A stretch of DNA of 64,000 nt from an uncultured Prevotellaceae bacterium. Its GTDB lineage: Bacteria; Bacteroidota; Bacteroidia; Bacteroidales; Bacteroidaceae. Of the stretch, positions 9,445-18,584 are shown in pieces. The number at the start of each line of letters is the position of its first letter. The first letter of the stretch is position 1. The stretch covers positions 43,311 to 107,310 of the forward strand of contig CACYRS010000002.1 of the NCBI GenBank assembly GCA_902776935.1, read 5' to 3'. The position numbers and the translations under genes were made by a program. The notes beneath the pieces are model-generated. The model had not been told where the DNA came from, ran no database searches, and worked only from the letters and a program-made list of their open reading frames with translations.

Positions 9445-10782
9445 CTATTTGTTGTTTCTGAGATCGTGAACTCTCACTGCCTTGCCTTCACTCTGAGGTA
9501 GAGAACCTTTCTTAACGAGCTTAACGACAGGAGTAAGAAGTATCTCATCCTTCAGAGCACGCTGGATGTCTTTCATCATCCTCTGCATCTCTGGATATAT
9601 ATCTGTCTCAAGACCATCGAGCTCAACCTCCACTGTCATGACATCATTGTCATCAATCGTCTCAAGAGTGATGAGGTAATTGCTGCCAAGTCCAGGATAC
9701 TGTACAAGGATCTTCTCTACCTGCATTGGGAATACGTTAACACCCTTGATGATGAACATATCATCAGTACGACCTTTGATACGGTCTATACGACGATGGG
9801 TACGACCACACTTACATTCTCCAGGTATGATACGAGTGAGGTCACGAGTACGATATCTCAATACTGGCATCATATTACGATCGAGAGTTGTAAGCACCAT
9901 CTCTCCCATCTCTCCATCAGGTACAGGCTCTAAAGTGTCAGGATCAACAATCTCTATAAGATAATTATCCTCCCAAAGGTGCATTCCTTCCTGATACTTA
10001 CACTCGAAGGCTACACCAGGACCATTCATCTCTGTCATACCGAAAGAGTTGTATGCCTTTACACCAAGCATACGCTCAATACGACGACGCTGCTCCTCAG
10101 TATGTGGCTCAGCACCAATGCAGAGTGTACGGAGTTTTGTGGATGCAGGGTCTACCCCCTCTTCCTTGAACACCTCAGCAAGACGGATAGCATAAGAAGG
10201 AATGGCGTGGAGGGCTGTTGTGCCAAAGTCTTTGATAAACTTAATCTGACGCTTTGAGTTACCGGCAGCTGCAGGCACTGTCATCGCTCCTAACCATTCG
10301 GCACCATATTGGAATCCCAGACCTCCGGTAAACATACCGTAACCGCTGGAATTCTGGAACACGTCACTCTTACGACATCCTACCATATACAGGTTACGGG
10401 CAATCATGTTAGCCCAAGAGCAGATGTCGTGCTCGGAATATACAACGACACAAGGATTACCTGTAGTACCACTTGTAGAGTGAATACGTACAGCATCATC
10501 AAGATTTCCTCCGACAAGTCCGTAAGGATAGTTATCTCTTAGGTCTTGTTTTGTGGTGAAAGGAATCTTCCGGATATCCTCTGGGCTGTTAATGGAATCA
10601 GCAGTGATGCCAAGTTCGCCAAGGCGTTTCATGTAGAAAGGAGATTTAAGACAAACGTTGATGGTCTCCTTTAGTTTCTTTACCTGTAGCTCCCTGAGCT
10701 GCTCTCTTGGCATTTTCTCGATCTCGGGTTGCCAGCACTCACCATCAGGCTTGATACTGGCCATGATTTTTTCGTCAGTCAT
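9445..10782 (-). CDS. paaK: phenylacetate-CoA ligase family AMP-forming enzyme
   Basis: 445 residues, the usual length of PaaK. The P-loop is HSTSGTTGNPCVVVYSEHD. Adenylation motifs NSFGMTEMNGPG and YRTRDLTRI are present, and the C-terminal Lys-bearing domain (GKAVRVHDLR) closes the protein. It activates an aryl acid such as phenylacetate to its CoA thioester through an acyl-AMP. In Bacteroidales this gene often lies beside indolepyruvate ferredoxin oxidoreductase and probably handles aryl acids from aromatic amino acid breakdown. Those genes are not here, so the substrate is inferred. Only 19 bases separate it from rsmE. Confidence 0.9.
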   Translation of the reverse strand: MTDEKIMASIKPDGECWQPEIEKMPREQLRELQVKKLKETINVCLKSPFYMKRLGELGITADSINSPEDIRKIPFTTKQDLRDNYPYGLVGGNLDDAVRIHSTSGTTGNPCVVVYSEHDICSWANMIARNLYMVGCRKSDVFQNSSGYGMFTGGLGFQYGAEWLGAMTVPAAAGNSKRQIKFIKDFGTTALHAIPSYAIRLAEVFKEEGVDPASTKLRTLCIGAEPHTEEQRRRIERMLGVKAYNSFGMTEMNGPGVAFECKYQEGMHLWEDNYLIEIVDPDTLEPVPDGEMGEMVLTTLDRNMMPVLRYRTRDLTRIIPGECKCGRTHRRIDRIKGRTDDMFIIKGVNVFPMQVEKILVQYPGLGSNYLITLETIDDNDVMTVEVELDGLETDIYPEMQRMMKDIQRALKDEILLTPVVKLVKKGSLPQSEGKAVRVHDLRNNK

Positions 10783-10801
10783 ATCTTTAGTTTTTTTACT
10801 A

Positions 10802-11521
10802 TTATTCTTTTGAAAGTTGCATCATCATTACGGCAGAGAGTCCTGCTGTTTCTGTACGGAGTCTGCTCTTACCAAGATGTACACTCTTATATCCTTGTCT
10901 TAATGCGTTTTCTACTTCATCGATGCTGAAATCGCCTTCAGGTCCTATCAACACTGTCACTTTCTCTTCTGCATCTAACTGTCTTAACTCGTCAAAGAGA
11001 TAAGTCCTTGGGATCTCATCATAACAGTGGGCAATAAACTTTGCACCCTCACGAGGAGATTCGATGAACTTATTATACGACATCATCTCATTAAGAAGCG
11101 GCTTCCATGCCTTGTGACTCTGTTTTACTGCTGAAATAAAGATCTTCTCTACGCGTACAGTCTTAATAAGACGGCGCTCAGAGAACTGGCAGTTTATGAA
11201 TGACACCTCATCTACACCTATCTCTACAGCTTTTTCCATAAGCCATTCGATGCGATCCATCATCTTTGTGGGAGCAATGGCCAGATGGATATGTCCTTTC
11301 CACTGACGCTCCTGAGACATCTTTTCTATTATCTTATAGTAGCAATGATGGGTGGCTGCTATTGTCACCTCTGCCTTGAAAAAATTGCCTTCTCCATCCA
11401 TAAGCATCATCTCGTCACCACATTTGAGACGTAAAACACGCATGGCGTGCATCGCCTCTTCAGCAGGTAACTCTGTCTGATTCTCAGCATCAGGAACAAA
11501 GAAGAATCGAACCTCTTTCAT
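10802..11521 (-). CDS. rsmE: 16S rRNA (uracil(1498)-N3)-methyltransferase
   Basis: 239 residues with an N-terminal PUA-like domain and a C-terminal SPOUT knot. VLIGPEGDFSIDEVENA and LGKSRLRTETAGLSAV are the diagnostic SAM-binding knot motifs of RsmE. It methylates U1498 of 16S rRNA on the assembled small subunit. It lies 2 bases after the permease stop and is surely co-transcribed with it. CQFSERR in the middle is the usual RNA-binding segment of the family. Confidence 0.95.
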   Translation of the reverse strand: MKEVRFFFVPDAENQTELPAEEAMHAMRVLRLKCGDEMMLMDGEGNFFKAEVTIAATHHCYYKIIEKMSQERQWKGHIHLAIAPTKMMDRIEWLMEKAVEIGVDEVSFINCQFSERRLIKTVRVEKIFISAVKQSHKAWKPLLNEMMSYNKFIESPREGAKFIAHCYDEIPRTYLFDELRQLDAEEKVTVLIGPEGDFSIDEVENALRQGYKSVHLGKSRLRTETAGLSAVMMMQLSKE

Positions 11522-11523
11522 CT

Positions 11524-12852
11524 TTAGTGCTTAATTTCTGAGATAGGTTTCTTTTCTGGCTTGAAAACTATAGCGAATGCTATGCCTACAATCAATGCGA
11601 AGGATGCAAAGATGAACCAACATGTCTGCCAGTCACCTACTAGATATCCACCTTCCCATCCACAATAAGCATTCACGATCTCTCCTGCTGCCAATGTCCC
11701 TATTGTCGCACCCAGACCGTTTGTCATCATCATGAATAGTCCCTGAGCTGACGCCTTAATGTCGGGAGCACATTCCTGATCTACAAAGATACCTCCAGAC
11801 ACATTGAAGAAATCAAAGGCAACACCATATACTATACATGAAAGAATAAAGAAAATGACTCCAGGCATAGCAGGATTACCGATACCGAAGAATCCGAAAC
11901 GGAAAACCCAGGCAAATAACGACATCATCATTACTACTTTGATACCAAATCGCTTAAGGAAGAATGGGATCATCAGAATACACAATGCTTCACTTATCTG
12001 TGAGATAGAGGTCAACATAGTAGCGTTGTTTGCCGCGAAAGAGTCTGCGAACTCTGGTGTGCCCTTGAAACTTGTCAGGAAAGGACCCGCAAAACCATTT
12101 GTTACTTGTAGACACATTCCCAATAGTGCAGAGAAAATAAAGAACAAAGCCATCTGACGACGTTTGAAGAGTTTGAAGGCATTGAGACCAAGAGTTTCGG
12201 CAAGCGAAACCTTTCCATCTTTCTTTTCCAACTTACACTCTGGCAAGGTAAAGCAATAGGCAAATAGAACGATGCTTAAGATTCCTGACACAAGGAACTG
12301 TAAATATGTATATTGGAATTTATGAGCATTCTCGCCTAGTGTGAAGCCAAATCCGCTGTCATCGATAAAGGCACAGTTAACAAACCACATGGTAGCTATG
12401 AAACCAATGGTTCCAAGTACACGAATAGGTGGGAAGTCTTTAACTGTGTCCAATCTGTTATTTTTAAGAATGGTAAATGCCGCTGTATTGGTCAGGGCGA
12501 TGGTTGGCATGTAGAAAGCCACACTCAGTGTATAAAGAGCTATGAACATCGACTTGTCTGCAAGTTCATTTCCGAATCCTGCCTGTTCACCCATCCACCA
12601 GCAGCTTATCATAAATCCACCAGCCAAAAGATGACAGAGACCTAATAATCGCTGTGGTTGTATATACTTATCTGCAACGATACCCATTAATGTAGGCATG
12701 AAGATACTTACTATGCCCTGGATAGCATAGAACCAGGAAATCTTGTCGCCTAATCCAGCGATTCCAAGATAATTTCCCATACATGTAAGATAGGCACCCC
12801 ATACGGCAAACTCCAGGAAATTCATTAGTGCCAAACGGAATTTAAGATTCAT
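11524..12852 (-). CDS. nupG: nucleoside:H+ symporter (NHS/NupG-XapB family, MFS)
   Basis: 442 residues with about 12 predicted membrane helices. The start MNLKFRLALMNFLEFAVWGAYLTCMG is typical of NHS-family permeases. The charged loop after helix 3 (GIVADKYIQPQRLL) and the Asn/Gly-rich final helices fit MFS folding. It probably imports purine or pyrimidine nucleosides across the inner membrane; specificity is not visible. It follows the DUF4296 lipoprotein by 19 bases within the ileS operon. Confidence 0.87.
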   Translation of the reverse strand: MNLKFRLALMNFLEFAVWGAYLTCMGNYLGIAGLGDKISWFYAIQGIVSIFMPTLMGIVADKYIQPQRLLGLCHLLAGGFMISCWWMGEQAGFGNELADKSMFIALYTLSVAFYMPTIALTNTAAFTILKNNRLDTVKDFPPIRVLGTIGFIATMWFVNCAFIDDSGFGFTLGENAHKFQYTYLQFLVSGILSIVLFAYCFTLPECKLEKKDGKVSLAETLGLNAFKLFKRRQMALFFIFSALLGMCLQVTNGFAGPFLTSFKGTPEFADSFAANNATMLTSISQISEALCILMIPFFLKRFGIKVVMMMSLFAWVFRFGFFGIGNPAMPGVIFFILSCIVYGVAFDFFNVSGGIFVDQECAPDIKASAQGLFMMMTNGLGATIGTLAAGEIVNAYCGWEGGYLVGDWQTCWFIFASFALIVGIAFAIVFKPEKKPISEIKH

Positions 12853-12871
12853 AATTATATAGTTTTATTGG

Positions 12872-13798
12872 TTAATTTCTCCTCATCTCTAATTCTTTAG
12901 TCTCAGTAGGTTTTACTCCGAACTTATGTTGCTGAGCCCGACGTATAGAGTCTTTCTTCAGTCGGATAGAATCTGGTTCAAATGGTTCCTCAAGAGTCTT
13001 GTCTTCAGTATTGTCCTCTTTTTTCTTGTGGAATCGGATAAGTTGGATATCACTTATAGACAAAAGCTTTAACTCACTGCTTTTCTCATATCCCTGTCCA
13101 AGATAGAAATACCCCATGATTTCTTTGGGCATAAGATCAATAGAGTTGAGTCTCAACTGATTCTGACCAGAAACAGAGAAATGGGTTGTCTGAGCCACGA
13201 TGCTGTCATTGGTATATCTTATTGCAATATACGCAAGAGCATCTTTATTACCACTCTGATATAAGAAATCACTCTTGAAGGATAGCATGAAACTATCGCC
13301 CTTACGATACGAAGTGTCGGCTTTCTGAACAAACTGCATTTTGTTATATGGAGCCTGAGGAATAAGCCTTGCTGACCTCATGCCTTCCCATATACTGGCG
13401 GTATCACCAGAAAGACTCTGCATCGTAGTGAATCGTTCTACCTCACCTTCTGTAGCTCCGAGATTCAGGGCATCCTCACTCATACGCTCCTGTACATTCT
13501 TATATATATCCACAAAACGGTCTGCACGAGTATAGTAATATACCAATGCAGAATCGAACTCTGCACGTGTGACACCGTATTTGTTGAGTACACTATTAAA
13601 GTACAGATCACGTCTGTAATCCTCACTCCCACTCTGTTGTCCAGGTATTGTAGCAATGCCCTGAGAAACATAATAGTCGTAAAGAATATCTTCCATATCA
13701 TCCGGCTGGATAACCTCATTCGGTATTCCAGGCTCACACCCCGCGATGCTAAACATCATCGCTGCAACCATGATAATATGAAAGAGATGCCTATTCAT
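12872..13798 (-). CDS. DUF4296 domain lipoprotein
   Basis: 308 residues. The lipoprotein signal ends at SIAGC (Cys21). The DUF4296 core (about residues 30-120) carries PDDMEDILYDYYVSQG and YGVTRAEFDSALVYYYTRADRFVDIYKNV. The C-terminal half is acidic then basic and looks disordered. Function is unknown. The gene directly follows lspA, whose product processes such lipoproteins, and overlaps it by 8 bases. That arrangement appears conserved in Bacteroidales as far as I recall. Confidence 0.82.
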   Translation of the reverse strand: MNRHLFHIIMVAAMMFSIAGCEPGIPNEVIQPDDMEDILYDYYVSQGIATIPGQQSGSEDYRRDLYFNSVLNKYGVTRAEFDSALVYYYTRADRFVDIYKNVQERMSEDALNLGATEGEVERFTTMQSLSGDTASIWEGMRSARLIPQAPYNKMQFVQKADTSYRKGDSFMLSFKSDFLYQSGNKDALAYIAIRYTNDSIVAQTTHFSVSGQNQLRLNSIDLMPKEIMGYFYLGQGYEKSSELKLLSISDIQLIRFHKKKEDNTEDKTLEEPFEPDSIRLKKDSIRRAQQHKFGVKPTETKELEMRRN

Positions 13799-14426
13799 TT
13801 TTCTTCAGTGAAATCTCGCTGATCTCCTTTCTATAGCACAATAGCAGTAATACTACTCCTACGCTGATGCTCGCATCTGCGAAATTGAATACTGGACTGA
13901 AGAACACAAAGTGATCACCACCAACAAATGGCATCCACAAAGGCCATTCTGTCTCTATCAAAGGGAAGTAGAACATATCCACTACCTTACCCATAAGGAA
14001 AGGAGCATATCCGGAACCAAATGGAACGAAATTTGATGTATAGAACTCAGATGAACTGGTGAAACACAGACCATAGAACATACAGTCAATAAGGTTTCCT
14101 GCAGCACCAGCCACTATCATAGCCAAACAGACTATATAGCCAGTGCGTGCATTCTTCCTTATCTGTTGCATTATGTAATAGCCTAATATTGCAATAGCAA
14201 CGATGCGGAACAACGACAATAAAATTTTACTGCCTATCTGCATTCCAAAGGCCATTCCCATATTCTCAATGAAAGTAATATAAAACCAGTCAGTGATATG
14301 TATAGACTCATGCAAATGCATGCTGGTCTTAACCCAGATCTTTATTAGCTGGTCTATTATCAGGATGGCCATTACTATTCCTACGGCCAGTCCACCTTTT
14401 GAACTAATCTTATTCTGTAAGCTCAC
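13791..14426 (-). CDS. lspA: lipoprotein signal peptidase (SPase II)
   Basis: 211 residues, longer than the roughly 165 of E. coli LspA because of an insertion between helices that is normal in Bacteroidota. Four membrane helices are visible. The catalytic aspartates are in GNLIDCMF and FNFADASI, and the substrate-pocket motif NMGMAFGM replaces the canonical NxGxAFG. It cleaves diacylglyceryl-prolipoproteins at the inner membrane, which fits the many lipoproteins in this window. It overlaps DUF4296 by 8 bases and follows the DksA-like gene by 7. Confidence 0.95.
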   Translation of the reverse strand: MSLQNKISSKGGLAVGIVMAILIIDQLIKIWVKTSMHLHESIHITDWFYITFIENMGMAFGMQIGSKILLSLFRIVAIAILGYYIMQQIRKNARTGYIVCLAMIVAGAAGNLIDCMFYGLCFTSSSEFYTSNFVPFGSGYAPFLMGKVVDMFYFPLIETEWPLWMPFVGGDHFVFFSPVFNFADASISVGVVLLLLCYRKEISEISLKKNE

Positions 14427-14433
14427 AGAGAGT

Positions 14434-14814
14434 TTATTTCTTTTGGTTCAGCTTCGACTGTACACTCAGTGTCGCGTGAGGCACCGCACGAAGACGTTCT
14501 TTTGGTATCAGTTCACCTGTAATGCGGTCGATACCATAGGTCTTGTTTTCGATTCTTACGAGAGCAGCTTTCAGACCCTGGATGAATTTCTGCTGACGAG
14601 CAGCCATGCTGATGAGCTCTTCCTTTGATTGTGTGGCACTACCCTCCTCTAGAGCCTTGTAAGTTGGAGATGTGTCATCCACATCGTTAGAGTCCTCATT
14701 CATGAGCACTTTCATCATCTGGTCATAGTCTCTCTTGGCTAATGCCATCTTGTCCATGATTATCTGACGGAACTCTTCCAGTTCTTCATCAGAGTAACGT
14801 TTCTTTTCTGCCAT
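14434..14814 (-). CDS. TraR/DksA family protein lacking zinc-finger cysteines
   Basis: 126 residues. A helical N-terminal part (RYSDEELEEFRQIIMDK) is followed by the DksA/TraR C4-type region, ENKTYGIDRITGELIPKERL and RAVPHATLS. Proteobacterial DksA binds RNA polymerase through its secondary channel and carries a four-Cys zinc finger. Here the protein contains no cysteine at all; the usual first Cys position in YGxC is Asp. The fold may be maintained without metal. It lies between ileS and lspA, an order I recall as common in Bacteroidales. A role in stringent control is inferred from family only. Confidence 0.85.
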   Translation of the reverse strand: MAEKKRYSDEELEEFRQIIMDKMALAKRDYDQMMKVLMNEDSNDVDDTSPTYKALEEGSATQSKEELISMAARQQKFIQGLKAALVRIENKTYGIDRITGELIPKERLRAVPHATLSVQSKLNQKK

Positions 14815-14835
14815 AATTCAGATATTGTTGGTTTA

Positions 14836-17800
14836 TTATTTCTTTTCTACTTTGATATTCAATTTGAAGTCATCGAATTCAACTTCCTGTCCGTCGTTAG
14901 CCTCTGCTTTGATGTCATCTGCCAGAACCTGGTTCTTGATATATTCAGCAAAACTGGTAAGGCTCTTCTCTACATCAGCATTTGGTGAAACTAAAACAGA
15001 GATACGGTCTGTAATCTCCAATCCACTCTCCTTACGGATATTCTGTATGCGATTAATGAGTTCGCGAGCCATACCCTCGTTCTTCAGTTCCTCAGTAAGT
15101 TCAACCTCAAGAGCTACAGTTAGGTTACCCTCATTTGCAACCAACCAACCTGGGATGTCCTCGCTGATGATATCAACATTGGCAGCCTCTACGGTAAGAG
15201 CCTGTCCTTCAACATCAATACCAATAGTGCCGTTCTTCTCAAGCTCAGCTATCTGCTCCTGAGAAAGGACATCCATAGCGGCAGCAACACTCTTCATGAG
15301 CTTGCCGAACTTCTTACCCATAGTACGGAAGTTGCACTTAACCTTCTTAACCAGCACGCCAGCACCCTCAACGAAACGAAGCTCCTTAACGTTAACCTCG
15401 TTCATAATCAGATCCTTAACAGCCTCGATATGCTTCTTCTGAGTCTCATCTACAGCAGGAACCATGATGGCCTGCAGTGGCTGGCGAACCTTGATGTTAA
15501 CCTTGCGGCGCAGAGCAAGTACCATAGAGGTAATCTTCTGTGCCATCTGCATACGTGCCTCAAGATCCTTATCAATCTGAGCATCGTCGGCTACAGGGAA
15601 CTTATCGAGGTGTACTGAGTCGAGCTCGTCCCCAAGGTCCTTATACAGCTGATCTGCATAGAAAGGAGCAAATGGAGCCAACAGCTTAGATACTGTCAGC
15701 AAACAGGTATAGAGAGTCTGGTAAGCGCTAAGCTTGTCCTCACTCATCTCCTTACCCCAGAAACGCTTACGGTTAAGACGTACGAACCAGTTACTCAGGT
15801 CATCGTTAACAAATGCGTCAATCAGTCGGCCGGCACGAGTTGGATCATAGTTTTCAAGCTCTGCCTCTACACCCTTGATGAGTGTGTTCAGACATGAGAG
15901 AATCCAGCGGTCAATCTCTGGGCGCTTCTCGAATGCAACCTGTGCTGCTGCAGGATCAAAACCGTCAACATTAGCATAGAGTGCAAAGAAACTGTAAGTG
16001 TTATAAAGTGTGCCGAAGAACTTACGACGAACCTCGTCAACGCCCTCTGGATCGAACTTAAGGTTGTCCCAAGGCTCAGAGTTAGTCATCATATACAGAC
16101 GTACAGCGTCAGAGCCATACTTGCCAATCATATCGAATGGGTTAACCACGTTACCAACGTGCTTTGACATCTTGTTGCCCTTAGCATCGAGCACCAGACC
16201 TGAAGAAATAACATTCTTGAAGGCTACTGAGTCGAATATCATGGTAGCAATGGCATGCAGAGTGAAAAACCAACCACGGGTCTGATCCACACCCTCGTTA
16301 ATGAAGTCGCATGGGAAGGCGATGCCCTTATCAATCAGATCCTTATTTTCGAATGGATAGTGAATCTGGGCGTAAGGCATAGAACCAGAATCGAACCATA
16401 CATCAATCAGGTCTGTCTCACGCTTCATTGGCTTACCGCTCTCTGAAACCAGCACGATATGATCAACATAAGGACGATGCAGGTCGATCTTGTCGTAGTT
16501 CTCCTTCGACATATCGCCAGGAACGAAGCCGTTGTCCTTCAGAGGGTTAGACTTCATGAATCCAGCCTTTACAGCCTTCTCTATTTCATTATAGAGCTCC
16601 TCTACGGAACCTATGCAGATATCCTTTCCGTCCTCATCGCGCCAGATAGGAAGTGGAGTTCCCCAGAAACGTGAACGAGAAAGGTTCCAGTCGTTCAGGT
16701 TCTCCAGCCAGTTACCAAAGCGGCCAGTACCCGTACTCTCTGGCTGCCAGTTGATGGTCTTGTTCAGCTCGAACATACGGTCCTTTTTAGCTGTAGAGCG
16801 GATGAACCAAGAGTCGAGAGGATAATAAAGCACAGGCTTGTCTGTACGCCAGCAGTGAGGATAGTTGTGTACATGCTTCTCAATCTTAAGGGCTGTACCA
16901 TTCTGCTTCATCTCCATACAGATAACGATGTTCAGGTCTTCTGCCTTAGCAGCAGCTTGCTCGTCGTACTTGCCATCCTTGTTGAACTCAGGTGCATAGG
17001 CGTTCTTAACAAAGTCGCCTGCGTGATGACCATATCCTGCCTTATCTACACATTTCTCAACAAAGTTATTATCCAGTTCGTCCATAACGTAGTACTTACC
17101 CTGAAGGTCTACCATAGGACGCGTTTCACCTTTCTTATTTATAAGGAACAGACTTGGAATGTGAGCATCCTTAGCCACCTTGGCATCATCGGCACCAAAG
17201 GTTGGAGCAATATGTACGATACCAGCACCATCCTCAGTTGTTACATAATCACCAGGGATTACGCGGAAAGCCTCGCTCTCCATCTCAACAAACTGATCCT
17301 TGCCGTTCTCGCCTATAAAAATCTTCTCAGGATGAACTGCAGCATACTCCTTAACATAGTCGGCAGCATTCTGATCGAGCTTAGCCGATGGCTTTACCCA
17401 AGGCATAAGCTGCTGGTACTTCATACCAACGAGCTCCTCACCCGTATAACGGCCAACGATGCGATAAGGCACGAACTTCTCGCCCTTATTGTACTCAGGC
17501 ATCTCCTCGTCATCGGTGATATTTCCTTCTGGTGCCAGATAAGCATTAAGACGACTCTCGGCCAGAACAATAGTAATCTTCTCACCGTTATAAGCGTTAT
17601 ATGTCTCAACAGCTACGTAAGTAATCTTTGGACCTACGCAAAGTGCTGTGTTTGAGGGCAATGTCCAAGGAGTTGTGGTCCAAGCTACGAAGTAAGATGA
17701 ACCCCACTTTGTCCATTCTTCCTTAGGATTAAGAGCCTTGAAGAGAGCAGTAACTGTGGTATCCTTAACATCGCGATAACAACCAGGCTGGTTCAACTCG

Positions 17801-18396
17801 TGGGAGCTAAGACCTGTACCTGCTGCAGGAGAATATGGCTGGATGGTATAGCCCTTATAGAGCAGTCCCTTCTTATAGAACTGCTGGAGCAACCACCAAA
17901 GAGTTTCTATATACTTGTTATCGTAAGTAATGTAAGGATTGTCGAGATCAACAAAATAACCCATCTTCTCCGTCAGGTCACGCCACTCCTGAGTGAACAT
18001 CATGACGTTCTCGCGACACTTCTTGTTGTAATCTTCAGTAGAAATGTACTTTTCTGAGTACTTATTATCAATATCGGCCTTGGTAATGCCAAGTTCCTTC
18101 TCTACACCAAGCTCTACGGGCAGTCCGTGGGTATCCCAACCTGCCTTACGCTTTACCTGATAACCCTTCATGGTCTTATACCGGTTGAAGGTATCCTTTA
18201 TGGTACGAGCCAACATGTGGTGGATTCCTGGGTGACCGTTAGCAGAGGGAGGACCTTCAAAGAATACAAACTGCGGGCAGCCTTCACGCTCGTCTACTGA
18301 GCGCCAAAAGACATTCTTCTCCCGCCACATCTCCAGGATATCATTGTTTACCTGGGTTAGATTCAGACCATTATGTTCTGCAAATCTCTTAGCCAT
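14836..18396 (-). CDS. ileS: isoleucyl-tRNA synthetase, IleRS2-like with GIHH signature
   Basis: 1186 residues, longer than E. coli IleRS (938) and in the range of the eukaryotic-like type. The first class I signature reads GPPSANGHPGIHH: the canonical HIGH is replaced by GIHH at residues 57-60. The second signature is KMSKH at 742-746 rather than KMSKS. A CP1 editing domain lies between them (TTPWTLPSNTALCVG), with DQTRGWFFTL before KMSK. It charges tRNA-Ile and edits valine. The altered HIGH motif is characteristic of the IleRS2 clade, which is linked to mupirocin resistance. It heads an eight-gene operon and has a consensus promoter. Confidence 0.96.
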   Translation of the reverse strand: MAKRFAEHNGLNLTQVNNDILEMWREKNVFWRSVDEREGCPQFVFFEGPPSANGHPGIHHMLARTIKDTFNRYKTMKGYQVKRKAGWDTHGLPVELGVEKELGITKADIDNKYSEKYISTEDYNKKCRENVMMFTQEWRDLTEKMGYFVDLDNPYITYDNKYIETLWWLLQQFYKKGLLYKGYTIQPYSPAAGTGLSSHELNQPGCYRDVKDTTVTALFKALNPKEEWTKWGSSYFVAWTTTPWTLPSNTALCVGPKITYVAVETYNAYNGEKITIVLAESRLNAYLAPEGNITDDEEMPEYNKGEKFVPYRIVGRYTGEELVGMKYQQLMPWVKPSAKLDQNAADYVKEYAAVHPEKIFIGENGKDQFVEMESEAFRVIPGDYVTTEDGAGIVHIAPTFGADDAKVAKDAHIPSLFLINKKGETRPMVDLQGKYYVMDELDNNFVEKCVDKAGYGHHAGDFVKNAYAPEFNKDGKYDEQAAAKAEDLNIVICMEMKQNGTALKIEKHVHNYPHCWRTDKPVLYYPLDSWFIRSTAKKDRMFELNKTINWQPESTGTGRFGNWLENLNDWNLSRSRFWGTPLPIWRDEDGKDICIGSVEELYNEIEKAVKAGFMKSNPLKDNGFVPGDMSKENYDKIDLHRPYVDHIVLVSESGKPMKRETDLIDVWFDSGSMPYAQIHYPFENKDLIDKGIAFPCDFINEGVDQTRGWFFTLHAIATMIFDSVAFKNVISSGLVLDAKGNKMSKHVGNVVNPFDMIGKYGSDAVRLYMMTNSEPWDNLKFDPEGVDEVRRKFFGTLYNTYSFFALYANVDGFDPAAAQVAFEKRPEIDRWILSCLNTLIKGVEAELENYDPTRAGRLIDAFVNDDLSNWFVRLNRKRFWGKEMSEDKLSAYQTLYTCLLTVSKLLAPFAPFYADQLYKDLGDELDSVHLDKFPVADDAQIDKDLEARMQMAQKITSMVLALRRKVNIKVRQPLQAIMVPAVDETQKKHIEAVKDLIMNEVNVKELRFVEGAGVLVKKVKCNFRTMGKKFGKLMKSVAAAMDVLSQEQIAELEKNGTIGIDVEGQALTVEAANVDIISEDIPGWLVANEGNLTVALEVELTEELKNEGMARELINRIQNIRKESGLEITDRISVLVSPNADVEKSLTSFAEYIKNQVLADDIKAEANDGQEVEFDDFKLNIKVEKK

Positions 18397-18441
18397 ATAT
18401 TTCTATTTTCTTAAATTTTTATATTCTCTATATTTGGCGTG

Positions 18442-18472
18442 CAAAGGTACTAAAAATATCCGATATTGCAAA
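18442..18472 (-). promoter_or_regulatory. Bacteroidota promoter for the ileS operon
   Basis: On the minus strand TTTG (18469-18472) is followed by 19 bases and TACCTTTG (18442-18449), 45 bases before the ileS ATG. It is the only clear promoter seen for the eight genes down to 8910. Confidence 0.78.
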
Positions 18473-18530
18473 ATAAATAAATAATTTTTAGTTTTTTCCG
18501 TAAATTTCTTGCATTTTCCAAAATAATTAG

Positions 18531-18538
18531 TAACTTTG
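18531..18538 (+). promoter_or_regulatory. candidate -7 element (TAACTTTG) for the Dcu transporter
   Basis: TAACTTTG lies 46 bases before the ATG, with a CTTG about 19 bases further upstream as a weak -33 match. Confidence 0.65.
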
Positions 18539-18584
18539 TAGCCAAATTAGATTATTGTATACATAACTTAAAACTCAATTTCGT

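Noticed and set aside
16855-17655. 266-residue open frame antisense to ileS
   Set aside because: It mirrors conserved IleRS sequence. The open frame comes from codon bias of ileS.
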